Positions 49,600 to 58,463 of a stretch of DNA of 64,000 bases are shown in pieces. The notes under the pieces are model-generated. The model saw only the letters and a program-made list of their open reading frames with translations. It was not told where the DNA came from and searched no databases. The first letter of the stretch is position 1. Each line of letters opens with the position of its first letter. The stretch spans positions 124,001 through 188,000 of the forward strand of contig NZ_JAHKRM010000013.1 in assembly GCF_019396345.1 (NCBI RefSeq). The letters are read 5' to 3'. Made by a program: the position numbers and the translations under genes. Source of the DNA: Nonomuraea guangzhouensis (GTDB lineage: Bacteria; Actinomycetota; Actinomycetes; Streptosporangiales; Streptosporangiaceae).

Positions 49600-50717
49600 G
49601 CCAGCACTCCCTGGGAGCGCAGTTTCTCCGCCGCCTCGGCGCTCAGGCCCCAGGCGGACAGGTCGGCGAGCCGGGTGGCGGGCGAGAGGTCCTGGCCCGG
49701 CACGCCGAGCAGGCGCGGAGCGGGGACCGGCTGGCTGAGCCCGCCGACGTCGGCGAAGGCGCCTCTGGCCACGTTGTGCGGATGCCGTACCGCCTCCGCC
49801 ATGGACAGGACCGGCGACACGCACGCGTCGGAGCCCTCGAACACCGCCTCCCACTCCGCCCGCGTCCGCGACCTGAACTCCTCGGCCAGGCGCGCCCTGA
49901 GCGCGGGCCACTGCTTCCTGTCGCCACGGTCCGGCAGGTCCGACAGCCCCATCCGCGTCACCATCGCCTCCCAGAACTGCGGCTCCAGCGAGCCGACCGC
50001 CAGGAACTCCCCGTCGGCCGTCTCATAGGTGTCGTACTGGGGGGCGCCCGTGTCCAGCAGGTTCGTGCCGCGCGGGCCCCAGAAGCCGCTCTGCACGCCG
50101 TGGTAGAACATCGCGAACAGGATCGAGGCGCCGTCGACCATGGCCGCGTCGATCACCCGGCCCTTGCCGGTGCGTTCCCGCTCGAACAGGGCGAGCAGGA
50201 CGCCGTACGCGAGCATGAGGCCGCCGCCGGCGAAGTCGCCCAGGATGTTGATCGGCGGCGTCGGCTTGCCGCCCTCGCGGCCGAGCATCGACAGGATGCC
50301 GGAGATCGCGATGTAGTCGATGTCGTGGCCCGCGGTGGCGGCGAGCGGGCCGTCCTGTCCCCAGCCGGTCATCCGGCCGTAGATCAGCCGCTCGTTCACC
50401 GCGTGGAGGTCGTCGGGGCCGATGCCGAGCCGTTCCGCCACACCGGGCCGGAACACCTCGATCACCACATCGGCGTGCCCGGCCAGCTCCTTGAACGCGG
50501 CGACGCCCTCGGGCGACTTCAGGTCCAGGCCGATGGTGCGCTTGCCGCGGTCCATGACGTCCTTGCGCGGCTCGTCGGACACGGCGGCCACGCGATCGAC
50601 GCGCAGCACGTCAGCGCCGTGGTCGGCGAGCATCATCCCGGCGAACGGCCCCGGCGCGAGCCCCGCGAGCTCCAGCACCCGGACCCCGGAGAGCGGACCC
50701 TGACGGCCTTCGGACAT
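49596..50717 (-). CDS. mcr: Alpha-methylacyl-CoA racemase (CoA-transferase III fold)
   Basis: A 373-residue CaiB/BaiF-fold protein closest to alpha-methylacyl-CoA racemases. The racemase acid/base pair is visible as His131 in TAGHDIDYIAISGILSMLG and Asp161 in PINILGDFAGGGLML, followed by the GKGRVIDAAMVDGASILFAM block seen in mycobacterial Mcr. It interconverts 2R and 2S methyl-branched acyl-CoAs, needed for beta-oxidation of pristanate or the cholesterol side chain. The ATG at 50717 has AGGAG at good spacing; an ATG at 50723 is too close. The P450 gene follows 22 bp later on the same strand. Confidence 0.88.
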   Translation of the reverse strand: MSEGRQGPLSGVRVLELAGLAPGPFAGMMLADHGADVLRVDRVAAVSDEPRKDVMDRGKRTIGLDLKSPEGVAAFKELAGHADVVIEVFRPGVAERLGIGPDDLHAVNERLIYGRMTGWGQDGPLAATAGHDIDYIAISGILSMLGREGGKPTPPINILGDFAGGGLMLAYGVLLALFERERTGKGRVIDAAMVDGASILFAMFYHGVQSGFWGPRGTNLLDTGAPQYDTYETADGEFLAVGSLEPQFWEAMVTRMGLSDLPDRGDRKQWPALRARLAEEFRSRTRAEWEAVFEGSDACVSPVLSMAEAVRHPHNVARGAFADVGGLSQPVPAPRLLGVPGQDLSPATRLADLSAWGLSAEAAEKLRSQGVLA

Positions 50718-50857
50718 CGGCATCTCCTACGACTCGGCTGGCCCCAGTAGAACAACATTCGGTGACCTGTGGCAAGACGCCTTCCCGACCTTCAGGCAGA
50801 CATACGCGAGGTATGGGAAACTTGCCCACTGTTCGGGTGGGTCTATAAGGGTTGGAC

Positions 50858-52399
50858 ATGGTTTCGGATAGCAACCGGCTGGTCGCCAAGCGCTACCAGT
50901 TACTGCGCGAACTGGGGCGGGGCGGTATGGGCGTGGTCTGGGAGGGCCGCGACACACTGCTCAACCGGCAGATCGCCGTGAAGGAAGTGCTCCTCCCCCC
51001 GGGACTGCCTCGGGCGGACCAGGAACGGCAGCTCCTCCGCACCGCCCGTGAGGCACGTGTGGCGGCGCGGTTGAACCACCCGTCGGTCGTCTCGATCTAC
51101 GACGTGGTCGAGGAGGACGGCCGGCCGTGGATCATCATGGAGCTGGTGCGGTACCCGTCCGTGGAGGAGGTCGTCGCCACGTCCGGAGCCCTTCCGGTGC
51201 GGCAGGCGGCCGACGTGGGCCGGCAGGTCCTTTCGGCGCTGCGAGCCGCGCACGCGGAGGGGATCCTGCACCGCGACGTCAAGCCGAGCAACATCCTGCT
51301 CACCGACGACGGCCGGGCCGTGCTCACCGACTTCGGCATCGCCACCGCCGAAGGTGACGCGTCGCTCACCCAGACCGGGATGGTGACCGGCTCGCCGAGC
51401 TTCCTGGCTCCCGAGCGGGTGCGCGCGGCCGAGTCCGGGCCCGCCTCCGACCTGTGGTCGCTCGGCGCCACGCTCTACGCCACGCTGGTCGGCCGGTCGC
51501 CGTTCGAGCGCGGCGATCCCATGGCAACGCTGAACGCGCTGCTGAGCGACGAGCCGGACTACCGCCGGATCCCGCCGATCATGCACCCGGCCCTGCAAGG
51601 GCTGCTGCGCAAGGAGCCGCACGAACGGGTCAACGCCGAGCAGGCCGACGCGCTGCTGGCCGCCGTCGTCGCCGCCAAGCAGCCGAACAACGACCGGGTC
51701 GTGGTCGAGCCGAAGCAGCGCCGCGGCGGTGGTCGTACCCTCGTCGCAGTCGCTGCGGCGGCGGCGCTGGTGGTCGGGGGAGGCGGGTTCGCGTTCTTCA
51801 AGCTCAGCGGGGCGGCCGAAGGGGCGCCGGTCGTCACGACGAGCGCGATGGCGGTCAGCGCCGCGCCGAGCACGGCGACGCCCAGCGCCGAGACCAGCGA
51901 GACGCCCACCCCCACCCCGTCGCCCACCCGCACCAGGGTCGTGCCGACGGTACGGGCCTGGACGTCGCCCGACGGTTGGTCGATCATGCGGCCGGTGGGC
52001 TGGAAGGGCGCGCGCAAGGAGGCGTACACCGAGTGGACCCGCCGGGACCGGGCCGCGCACCTGGGCGTCGAGGCCGTCTACGTCAACCTCGACCCGAACC
52101 AGCTCATCCGCGACTCGCAGGAGACCTTCGAGCAGAACGCCACGGACCTCCAGACCCTGCGCCGCAGGGCCGTCACGCACCAGGGGACCAAGGCCGTGGA
52201 ATGGGAGTTCACCTACACGGCGGGGGCGACCGGCGACGCGCCGTGGAGCACGCAGGGCACGAAGTATCACGAGGTCCGGCGGGCGGTGGCGATCGGCGAC
52301 ACCGCCTACATCCTGTCGTGGACGGCCACCGAGGCCCAGTGGAAACGAGACCAGGGGTTGATGCGGCAGGTGATCGCCAGCTTTACGGTGGCCGCATGA
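50858..52399 (+). CDS. Transmembrane Ser/Thr protein kinase
   Basis: A 513-residue Hanks-type kinase. The N-terminal kinase domain has the glycine loop GRGGMGVVWEG (20-30), the ATP Lys42 in VKEVL, the catalytic HRDVKPSN (138-145) and DFG (158-160), and ends with the conserved APE (184-186 region). A basic juxtamembrane segment precedes one membrane helix (about 293-315), followed by a Ser/Thr/Pro-rich linker and an extracellular domain of about 150 residues (from SPDGWSIMRPVGWKGARKE) that may sense a wall or medium signal. AAGGG precedes the ATG. Its stop overlaps the hydroxyacid-dehydrogenase start (ATGA), so the two are co-translated. Confidence 0.93.
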   Translation: MVSDSNRLVAKRYQLLRELGRGGMGVVWEGRDTLLNRQIAVKEVLLPPGLPRADQERQLLRTAREARVAARLNHPSVVSIYDVVEEDGRPWIIMELVRYPSVEEVVATSGALPVRQAADVGRQVLSALRAAHAEGILHRDVKPSNILLTDDGRAVLTDFGIATAEGDASLTQTGMVTGSPSFLAPERVRAAESGPASDLWSLGATLYATLVGRSPFERGDPMATLNALLSDEPDYRRIPPIMHPALQGLLRKEPHERVNAEQADALLAAVVAAKQPNNDRVVVEPKQRRGGGRTLVAVAAAAALVVGGGGFAFFKLSGAAEGAPVVTTSAMAVSAAPSTATPSAETSETPTPTPSPTRTRVVPTVRAWTSPDGWSIMRPVGWKGARKEAYTEWTRRDRAAHLGVEAVYVNLDPNQLIRDSQETFEQNATDLQTLRRRAVTHQGTKAVEWEFTYTAGATGDAPWSTQGTKYHEVRRAVAIGDTAYILSWTATEAQWKRDQGLMRQVIASFTVAA

Positions 52400-53388
52400 G
52401 TTCAACGTCGCCCTGGGACCTGCTCGCGCTGCCGCCGCTCCCCGAGGAGCTGCTGCGGCAGCTGCTCGCGCCGCTCGGCGACCGGGTGGCCGTGCGGGTG
52501 CCGCCGGTCCGTGACCGCGCCGCGCTCCTCGCCTCGCTGGCCGAGGCGGAGATCGTGCTCGGCGACTGGACGGCGCGGCTGGCGCTCGACGCGGAGGCGG
52601 TGGCCGCCGCGCCCCGCCTGGCCTTCGTCCAGCAGCCCTCGGTCGGTGTCGACGGCCACGACCTGACCGCCCTGGCCGCCGCGGGCGTGCCGCTGGCCAA
52701 CACGGCGGGCGTCAGCGCGGTCGCGGTGTCCGAGTGGTGCCTGGCCGCCGCCCTGTCCCTGTCGCGCAAGCTCGCCGAGGCCGACGCCGCCGTCCGCGCG
52801 GGCCACTGGCCGCAGCAGAGCCTCCAGCCGCGCGAGCTGCACGGCCGGCAGGTCGGCATCGTCGGCTTCGGCCCGATCGGCGCGGCCTGCGCCCGGCTGT
52901 TCCGGGCGTTCGGCTGCGAGGTGTCCTACTGGACCCGCACCCCCCGCGAGGAGCCCGGCTACCAGGAGCTGGAGCCGCTGCTGTCCACCTCCGACGTGGT
53001 CGTCGTGGTGATCGCGCTGTCCGACGAGACCCGCGGCCTCATCGACCCCCGGCGGCTGAAGCAGGGGGCGTTACTGGTCAACGCGGCCAGGGGCGGGGTC
53101 GTCGACCAGGCGGCGCTGGCCGCCGCGCTCACCGGCGGTCATCTCGGCGGCGCCGCGCTCGACGTGTTCGACGTCGAGCCGCTGCCCGACGGCGATCCGC
53201 TGCGCGAGCTCGACGGGGTGCTGCTGTCGCCACACGCCGCCGGAGTGACGCCGGAGTCCACAGGACGCCTGCTCACGGCCACCATGGCGAACCTTACGGC
53301 GGCGCTGGACGGACGCGAGGTAGCGAATGTGATAAACGGTATATCTCCGATCATCCGCCGGAAGTTTAAGGGTTCGCCCACCGCGTAG
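52396..53388 (+). CDS. D-isomer-specific 2-hydroxyacid dehydrogenase
   Basis: A 330-residue NAD-dependent dehydrogenase. The Rossmann motif is VGIVGFGPIGAACARLFRAF, the signature segment is VVVVIALSDETRGLIDPRRL, and the catalytic set includes Arg in VNAARGGVVDQAALAAAL, Glu in DVFDVEPLPDGDPL and His in LSPHAAGVT. It reduces 2-keto acids or oxidises D-2-hydroxy acids. The 4-bp overlap with the kinase suggests that the two products work together, for example through phosphorylation of the enzyme, which is inference. Confidence 0.9.
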   Translation: MSSTSPWDLLALPPLPEELLRQLLAPLGDRVAVRVPPVRDRAALLASLAEAEIVLGDWTARLALDAEAVAAAPRLAFVQQPSVGVDGHDLTALAAAGVPLANTAGVSAVAVSEWCLAAALSLSRKLAEADAAVRAGHWPQQSLQPRELHGRQVGIVGFGPIGAACARLFRAFGCEVSYWTRTPREEPGYQELEPLLSTSDVVVVVIALSDETRGLIDPRRLKQGALLVNAARGGVVDQAALAAALTGGHLGGAALDVFDVEPLPDGDPLRELDGVLLSPHAAGVTPESTGRLLTATMANLTAALDGREVANVINGISPIIRRKFKGSPTA

Positions 53389-53506
53389 GCATACGACCTG
53401 GCACGATAAACAGTTTTCGTGTCTTTAACGACCCCGGTCTGGTCGATGTCAGTCCAGGGAGATACCTTCTTCAGGACGATCTCTACCAGCTCAAGGGGGT
53501 GCTTCA

Positions 53507-54868
53507 GTGACGACGACGATGTCGACACACCAACGGGCAGTAGAGCACATCAGGCAGTCCTACGCGGAGCTCCCGGGGGACGCTTCGCCACGGCTGTCCA
53601 AGGCCACGTCCAACCTCTTCCGATTCCGCGACTCGGGCAAGACCGCCAAGCTCTCCGCCAGGGAGCTCGACGAGGTCATCAGCGTCGACCCGGTGACGAT
53701 GACGGCCGAGGTCCAGGGCATGACGACCTACGAGCACCTGGTCGATGCCACGCTGCCGCACGGGCTCATGCCGTACGTGGTGCCCCAGCTCAAGACGATC
53801 ACGCTGGGCGGCGCGGTGACGGGGCTCGGGATCGAGTCGACCAGCTTCAGGGACGGCCTGCCGCACGAGTCGGTCGAGGAGCTCGAGATCCTGACCGGCG
53901 ATGGCCGCGTCGTCATCGCCCGCGACGACAACGAGCACCGCGACCTGTTCCGGACCTTCCCCAACTCCTACGGCACGCTCGGCTACGCCCTGCGCATCAA
54001 GATCAAGCTCAGGAAGGTCGAGCCGTACGTCAAGCTGACGCACGTCAAGTTCACCGACGCCGACAAGTGCATGCTGGCCCTGCAGGAGATCTGCGACAGC
54101 ATGGAGCATGACGGGGAGCCCGTCGACTTCGTCGACGGCGTCTTCTTCGAGCCGGGGGAGCTCTACATCACGGTCGGCCGCTTCGCCGAACGCGCCCCCT
54201 ACACCTCCGACTACACCGGCATGCGCATCTACTACCAGTCGATCAGGCAGCGCAACCGCGACTGGCTGACGATCCGCGACTACCTCTGGCGCTGGGACAC
54301 CGACTGGTTCTGGTGCTCGCGTGCCTTCGGCGTCCAGCAGTCGGTGGTCCGCTCGCTGATGCCGCGCCGCTGGATGCGTTCCGACGTCTACCGGCGGCTG
54401 GTCGCGCTCGACCGGAAATACGGCGTGGTCGCGCGCATCGACCGGTGGCGTGGCCAGCCGGTCCAGGAATCGGTCATCCAGGACGTCGAGATCCCGGTCG
54501 AGCGGGGCGCGGAGTTCCTGGAGTTCTTCCACGACAAGGTCGGCATGACGCCGGTGTGGATGTGCCCGCTGCGGGCCTCGTCCCGCTGGCCGATCTACCC
54601 GATGGAGCCCGGCAAGCTGTACATCAACTTCGGCTTCTGGGGAATGGTGCCGCTGCCTCGGGGGCAGTTCGACGGTTACTACAACCGACTCATCGAAAAC
54701 TCGGTGCACGAACTCGACGGGCACAAGTCGCTTTACTCGACCTCTTTCTACGCCCGTGAGCAGTTCTGGCAGCTGTACAACGGCGATGCTTACTGGCCGG
54801 TCAAGCAGGAATACGACCCGAACGGCCGAATGCTTGACCTGTACGACAAGTGTGTACGGGGAAGGTGA
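53507..54868 (+). CDS. tmsA: FAD-binding oxidoreductase of 10-methyl fatty acid synthesis (TmsA/BfaA)
   Basis: A 453-residue flavoprotein. The N-terminal FAD_binding_4 domain contains VPQLKTITLGGAVTGLGIES, FRDGLPHESVEELEILTGDG and LFRTFPNSYGTLGYALRIKI; the C-terminal half has the Trp/Arg-rich WRWDTDWFWCSRAFGVQQS. This protein is the counterpart of mycobacterial Rv0449c and is called TmsA or BfaA; it reduces the 10-methylene fatty-acyl phospholipid made by TmsB to a 10-methyl group, yielding tuberculostearate-type lipids. A GTG start lies behind AAGGGGG. The methyltransferase gene follows after only 4 bp, matching the conserved A-B order. Confidence 0.88.
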   Translation: MTTTMSTHQRAVEHIRQSYAELPGDASPRLSKATSNLFRFRDSGKTAKLSARELDEVISVDPVTMTAEVQGMTTYEHLVDATLPHGLMPYVVPQLKTITLGGAVTGLGIESTSFRDGLPHESVEELEILTGDGRVVIARDDNEHRDLFRTFPNSYGTLGYALRIKIKLRKVEPYVKLTHVKFTDADKCMLALQEICDSMEHDGEPVDFVDGVFFEPGELYITVGRFAERAPYTSDYTGMRIYYQSIRQRNRDWLTIRDYLWRWDTDWFWCSRAFGVQQSVVRSLMPRRWMRSDVYRRLVALDRKYGVVARIDRWRGQPVQESVIQDVEIPVERGAEFLEFFHDKVGMTPVWMCPLRASSRWPIYPMEPGKLYINFGFWGMVPLPRGQFDGYYNRLIENSVHELDGHKSLYSTSFYAREQFWQLYNGDAYWPVKQEYDPNGRMLDLYDKCVRGR

Positions 54869-54872
54869 GCAG

Positions 54873-56132
54873 ATGGCTCTCGCATCCATCTTTGAGAAGA
54901 TCGTTGGCTCGGAAGCCAACATCGCGTTCATGGCCTACGACGGCAGCAAGGCGGGACCCGACGGTGCGGACCTCGCCCTTGAGGTCAAGTCCCCGATAGC
55001 GGTCGCCTACCTCGCCCAGGCGCCCGGAGAGCTCGGCCTGGCCAGGGCCTACATCTCCGGCCACATCGACATCCACGGCGACATGTACACCCTGCTCGAC
55101 CGCATGTGGAACATCACCACCAACGACCTGACGACCTCGGAGAAGCTCGCGGCCGTCCGTTCGCTGGGCCTGAAGCCGCTGCTCATGCGCGTCCCGGCGC
55201 CGCCGCAGGAGATCCGGTCGAGCACCCTGGCCAAGCTCGGCTCCCGGCACGCCAAGCAGCGTGACGCCGAGGCGATCCACCACCACTACGACGTCTCCAA
55301 CCGCTTCTACGAGTGGGTCCTGGGCCCGTCCATGGCCTACACCTGCGCCGTCTTCCCCTCGGAGGAGTCGACGCTGGAGGAAGCGCAATACGCCAAGTTC
55401 GACCTGGTGGCCCGCAAGCTCGGCCTCGAGCCCGGCATGCGGCTGCTCGACGTCGGCTGCGGCTGGGGCGGCATGGTCATGCACGCCGCCAAGCACTACG
55501 GCGTCAAGGCCCTCGGCGTCACCCTCAGCAAGCAGCAGGCCGAATGGGCGCAGAAAGCGATCATCGACGCCGGGCTCCAGGACCTGGCCGAGGTCCGCTT
55601 CATGGACTACCGCGACGTGGCCGAGACCGGCTTCGACGCGGTCAGCTCCATCGGTCTCACCGAGCACATCGGCAAGCACAACCTCCCGTCCTACTTCTCG
55701 TTCCTGAACAGCAAGCTCAAGGCGGGCGGGCGGCTGCTCAACCACTGCATCACCCGGCCGACCGGCACCGAGAAGACGTTCAACAAGGGCGGCTTCATCA
55801 ACCGCTACGTCTTCCCCGACGGCGAGCTGGAGTCGGTCGGCTACCTGGTCAGGCAGATGGAGGACCTCGGCTTCGAGATCCGCCACGAGGAGAACCTCCG
55901 CGAGCACTACGCCAAGACGCTCCGCCACTGGTGCGACAACCTCGACGCCAACTGGGCCGATGCGGTGCAGGAGGTGGGCATGGGCACCGCCCGCGTCTGG
56001 GCGCTGTACATGGCCGGCTGCATCGTGGGCTTCGAACGCAACAAGGTGCAGCTGCACCAGGTGCTGGGGGTCAAACTCGACTCGGAGGGTCGCGCCGGGG
56101 TGCCGCTGCGACCGTCGATCGACTGGCCCTAG
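54873..56132 (+). CDS. tmsB: SAM-dependent fatty-acyl methyltransferase (TmsB/BfaB)
   Basis: A 419-residue cyclopropane-fatty-acid-synthase-family methyltransferase. The SAM-binding motif is MRLLDVGCGWGGMVMHAAKH, the preceding family motif is IHHHYDVSNRFYEWVLGPSM, and the active-site carbonate-binding pocket residues lie in SSIGLTEHIGKHN and LNHCITRP. An N-terminal helical region (about 1-130) is typical. In mycobacteria the relative UfaA1/BfaB adds a methylene bridge at C10 of oleoyl phospholipids, and TmsA reduces it. AAGGTGAG precedes the ATG. No tmsC-like gene follows; a strong terminator comes right after the stop. Confidence 0.9.
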   Translation: MALASIFEKIVGSEANIAFMAYDGSKAGPDGADLALEVKSPIAVAYLAQAPGELGLARAYISGHIDIHGDMYTLLDRMWNITTNDLTTSEKLAAVRSLGLKPLLMRVPAPPQEIRSSTLAKLGSRHAKQRDAEAIHHHYDVSNRFYEWVLGPSMAYTCAVFPSEESTLEEAQYAKFDLVARKLGLEPGMRLLDVGCGWGGMVMHAAKHYGVKALGVTLSKQQAEWAQKAIIDAGLQDLAEVRFMDYRDVAETGFDAVSSIGLTEHIGKHNLPSYFSFLNSKLKAGGRLLNHCITRPTGTEKTFNKGGFINRYVFPDGELESVGYLVRQMEDLGFEIRHEENLREHYAKTLRHWCDNLDANWADAVQEVGMGTARVWALYMAGCIVGFERNKVQLHQVLGVKLDSEGRAGVPLRPSIDWP

Positions 56133-56140
56133 AGCTTTCC

Positions 56141-56172
56141 GGTGTGAGGGGTTCTGGTCGACCCCTCACACC
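56141..56172 (+). terminator. Strong intrinsic terminator after tmsB
   Basis: GGTGTGAGGGGT (56141-56152) pairs perfectly over 12 bp with ACCCCTCACACC (56161-56172) around an 8-nt loop, 8 bp past the tmsB stop. A poly-T tract is lacking. Confidence 0.75.
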
Positions 56173-56494
56173 AAAGGCCCACCCCTTACCCGTCTGGGTG
56201 GTTGGCCGTCTGATGCCCGCCCGCCCACAACGGCCCTTCGCTCCGGACGCTCTCCCAGGCGGCTGAATGACCTCGCTCCGCTCGGACGCCTTTTTGAACG
56301 CTTCGCCGGGCTGGCTGGACACGTCGACCAGGACAAGATGGGTCACCGGAAATTCGGGGCCGACCCGGGAGCCGGTGTTGTAGCCCTGCACTTGCGTCAT
56401 CGGCGGATCCCGAGCACCTGACGGGATGCGTTCTCGCCCTGCTCGCCGCCCTCTGATCGGAGTGGACGCGCGGCGGCTCCACGGATTGCGCGTC
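56173..56494. other. Gap without recognised gene
   Basis: About 320 bp between the tmsB terminator and the end of the minus-strand DUF6939 gene. I found no gene or repeat with support, and no RNA structure stands out. Confidence 0.4.
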
Positions 56495-57073
56495 TCAGGC
56501 AGCGCGATCCGATTGATCGTCCTCGTCCGGCCATTCGTTCTGGAGATAGAGGCGTACGAGCGCGGCATGGGACAGCGGCGTCCTGGGATCCGTGACCTCG
56601 CCGTTGGTGGTGTAGTCGAGCAGCACAACCTCCTGCTCGTCAGTGAGGTCGCGGAGGCGCTCGATCAGGTCGGTGGTCTTGTTCTCCAGGACCCATCGGT
56701 AGGCGGGCAGGTAGATGTGCCGTCTTGCCGTCTCGTACCCCAGCAACCGCTCCCCACGTAAGCCATCGCGGTGCCCGCGCACTTGGCCGTATCTGCGGAC
56801 GGTGCGCTTGAGACCGGCCATGGTGGTGATGTCCAGCTTGGTGAGGTCGACGTCCATGGTTTCGAAGACCTTGAGTGCCTGCCAGATTCCTTCGACCGAC
56901 TGACCGGTGACGCCGTGCGTCCGCGGCACCGGGATGCCGCCGTGCGGATAGAACGGGCTCAACCGCACCCATGGCTCAGCCGCCTTGGAGGTCACGTCGA
57001 TGATCTGCGCTCCGGGAAAGGCCTTGGCGAGCGAGGCCGCCGAACGACGACGGCCGGCGATCCGGATCGGCAC
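56495..57073 (-). CDS. DUF6939 family protein
   Basis: A 192-residue cytoplasmic protein matching the DUF6939 family over its length: IRIAGRRRSAASLAKAFPGA, IIDVTSKAAEPWVRLSPFYP, HGGIPVP and the SVEGIWQALKVFE block, then LLGYETARRHIYLPAYRWVL and PLSHAALVRLYLQNEWP. The family is widespread but its activity is not established; the conserved Arg, His and Gly clusters suggest a nucleotide- or nucleic-acid-related role. A C-terminal acidic tail (EDDQSD) follows. It is an isolated gene. Confidence 0.8.
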   Translation of the reverse strand: MPIRIAGRRRSAASLAKAFPGAQIIDVTSKAAEPWVRLSPFYPHGGIPVPRTHGVTGQSVEGIWQALKVFETMDVDLTKLDITTMAGLKRTVRRYGQVRGHRDGLRGERLLGYETARRHIYLPAYRWVLENKTTDLIERLRDLTDEQEVVLLDYTTNGEVTDPRTPLSHAALVRLYLQNEWPDEDDQSDRAA

Positions 57074-57206
57074 GAGGACATCCCTTCCGAACTCTTGGCG
57101 GCAGAGCCCAGCATGCCCGACGGCGCCGACAATTCCGGAAGATCATCAGTCCCGGGGGGGCGAGTCCGAGCCCGATGAGTCGAATGCCGGCGGAGAAGCT
57201 GGTCGG

Positions 57207-57860
57207 TCATGACGGCATGCCGGTCGGATTGTTGGCCAGCACACAGGCAACGGGCGGGTCGAGCTCCAGCATCTCGACCCGGAGCTGGGTGAAGCCGGCC
57301 TGGGTGAGCAGGTCCTGGAGCTCTTGGGCGGCCCGGGCCGTGGTGTCCCGGGTGGCGCCGGGGGAGCGAGGCTGGCTGACGAGCGCGATGCGTCCTGCCG
57401 GGCGGAGCAGGCCGCGCAGCTCGCGAAGCCGTTCCACCGGGTCGGGCCAGAACCCTGCGGAGTTGACGGCGAGGATGGCATCGAGCGGGTCGCCGAAGCT
57501 CGGCAGCTGCTCCACGGAGGCATGCGTGAGGTGCACGCGATGGGCGCGGATGGCGGCGGCGTTGCGACGGGCGGCGTGCCGGACCATGGCCTGCGAGTGG
57601 TCGATGCCGAAGACGTGGCCCCGGGTGGCGCGGCCGGCGAACTCGGCGATGGCGATGCCGGGACCGAAGCCGATCTCCAGCACCCGGTCGGTGGGCCGCA
57701 CGTCCAGCAACGACACCGCCCAGATGTTGCGCCGCCGGTTGGAGGGGCGAAGGGCGAACATCCAGCCGTTCGCCCACCCGACGATGCCCCGGGGGCGATG
57801 GGCCTGGCCCACCAGGTATCTGATCACGCGTTGCTTGAGAGACGTACCTGCTGTCTGCAT
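57207..57860 (-). CDS. Class I SAM-dependent methyltransferase
   Basis: A 217-residue methyltransferase. The SAM motif I is VLEIGFGPGIAIAEFAGRAT, motif II-like HVFGIDHSQAMVRHAARRN and the post-motif DAILAVNSAGFWPDPVERLR complete the fold. The N-terminal RGIVGWANGWMFALRPSNRR is typical of a group acting on small molecules or arsenicals. It is divergent from a MerR gene at 57899. The 38-bp spacer holds an inverted repeat next to a TTGACT-like -35, so the MerR protein probably switches this gene on. Confidence 0.85.
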   Translation of the reverse strand: MQTAGTSLKQRVIRYLVGQAHRPRGIVGWANGWMFALRPSNRRRNIWAVSLLDVRPTDRVLEIGFGPGIAIAEFAGRATRGHVFGIDHSQAMVRHAARRNAAAIRAHRVHLTHASVEQLPSFGDPLDAILAVNSAGFWPDPVERLRELRGLLRPAGRIALVSQPRSPGATRDTTARAAQELQDLLTQAGFTQLRVEMLELDPPVACVLANNPTGMPS

Positions 57861-57876
57861 GATCGCCAGTCAACGG

Positions 57877-57894
57877 CTTCAAGTACGCTTGAAG
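57877..57894. promoter_or_regulatory. MerR/SoxR-type operator in a divergent promoter
   Basis: CTTCAAG-TACG-CTTGAAG is a perfect inverted repeat, close to the SoxR box CCTCAAG...CTTGAGG. On the minus strand TTGACT overlaps its outer arm, as expected for a MerR-type operator within the promoter spacer. It ends 4 bp before the MerR start, so merR is probably read from a leaderless or more distant promoter. Confidence 0.6.
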
Positions 57895-57898
57895 TCAA

Positions 57899-58336
57899 AT
57901 GGACGAGCAGCTGACGATCGGTGAGCTGGCGGCCCGCACCGGTGTCGCCACCTCCGCCCTGCGCTACTGGGAGGAGCTCGGCCTGCTCCCGGCACCGGCC
58001 CGGGTCGCAGGCCAACGGCGTTATGCGCCATCGGCGGTCGGGCTGGTCGGTGTGGTGGTGATGCTGAGAGATGTCGGTTTCACGCTGCGGGAGATCAAAG
58101 CGTTCGTCGCGTCTCGTTCGCCGGCCGGCGACGGGTGGCGGGAGCTGTACCAACGCAAGCTCGCCGAGCTGGATCAACGGATCGCCCAGGCCCAGGTGGC
58201 ACGCACTGCCATCGCCCACGGCCTGGCCTGCCCGCACAAGGACATCCTCGAGTGCCCCAACTTCACGGGCGGGGTCGCGGCGCATCTGGCGGGATCTTCT
58301 CTCGAAGAGGCTCACGAACAGATTCATTCGCACTGA
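57899..58336 (+). CDS. MerR-family redox/stress regulator (SoxR-like)
   Basis: A 145-residue MerR regulator. The N-terminal winged helix is LTIGELAARTGVATSALRYW followed by EELGLLPAPARVAGQRRYAP. After the dimerisation helix a cysteine-containing C-terminal segment reads LACPHKDILECPNFTGG, resembling the cluster-binding region of SoxR but with only two cysteines visible, so a 2Fe-2S cluster is not certain. The start ATG is 4 bp from the operator. It controls itself and the divergent methyltransferase. Confidence 0.85.
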   Translation: MDEQLTIGELAARTGVATSALRYWEELGLLPAPARVAGQRRYAPSAVGLVGVVVMLRDVGFTLREIKAFVASRSPAGDGWRELYQRKLAELDQRIAQAQVARTAIAHGLACPHKDILECPNFTGGVAAHLAGSSLEEAHEQIHSH

Positions 58337-58463
58337 CCTTGCCGTAGGGACAGGCGGCCGCACCGTCGGCGCGACATCATCACGGGTGACGGCTCACGTC
58401 GACGACCGCCGCCACGCCCACCCATATGTTCCTGTCCGTCATCGTGGGTCGTGTCGTCGTCGG

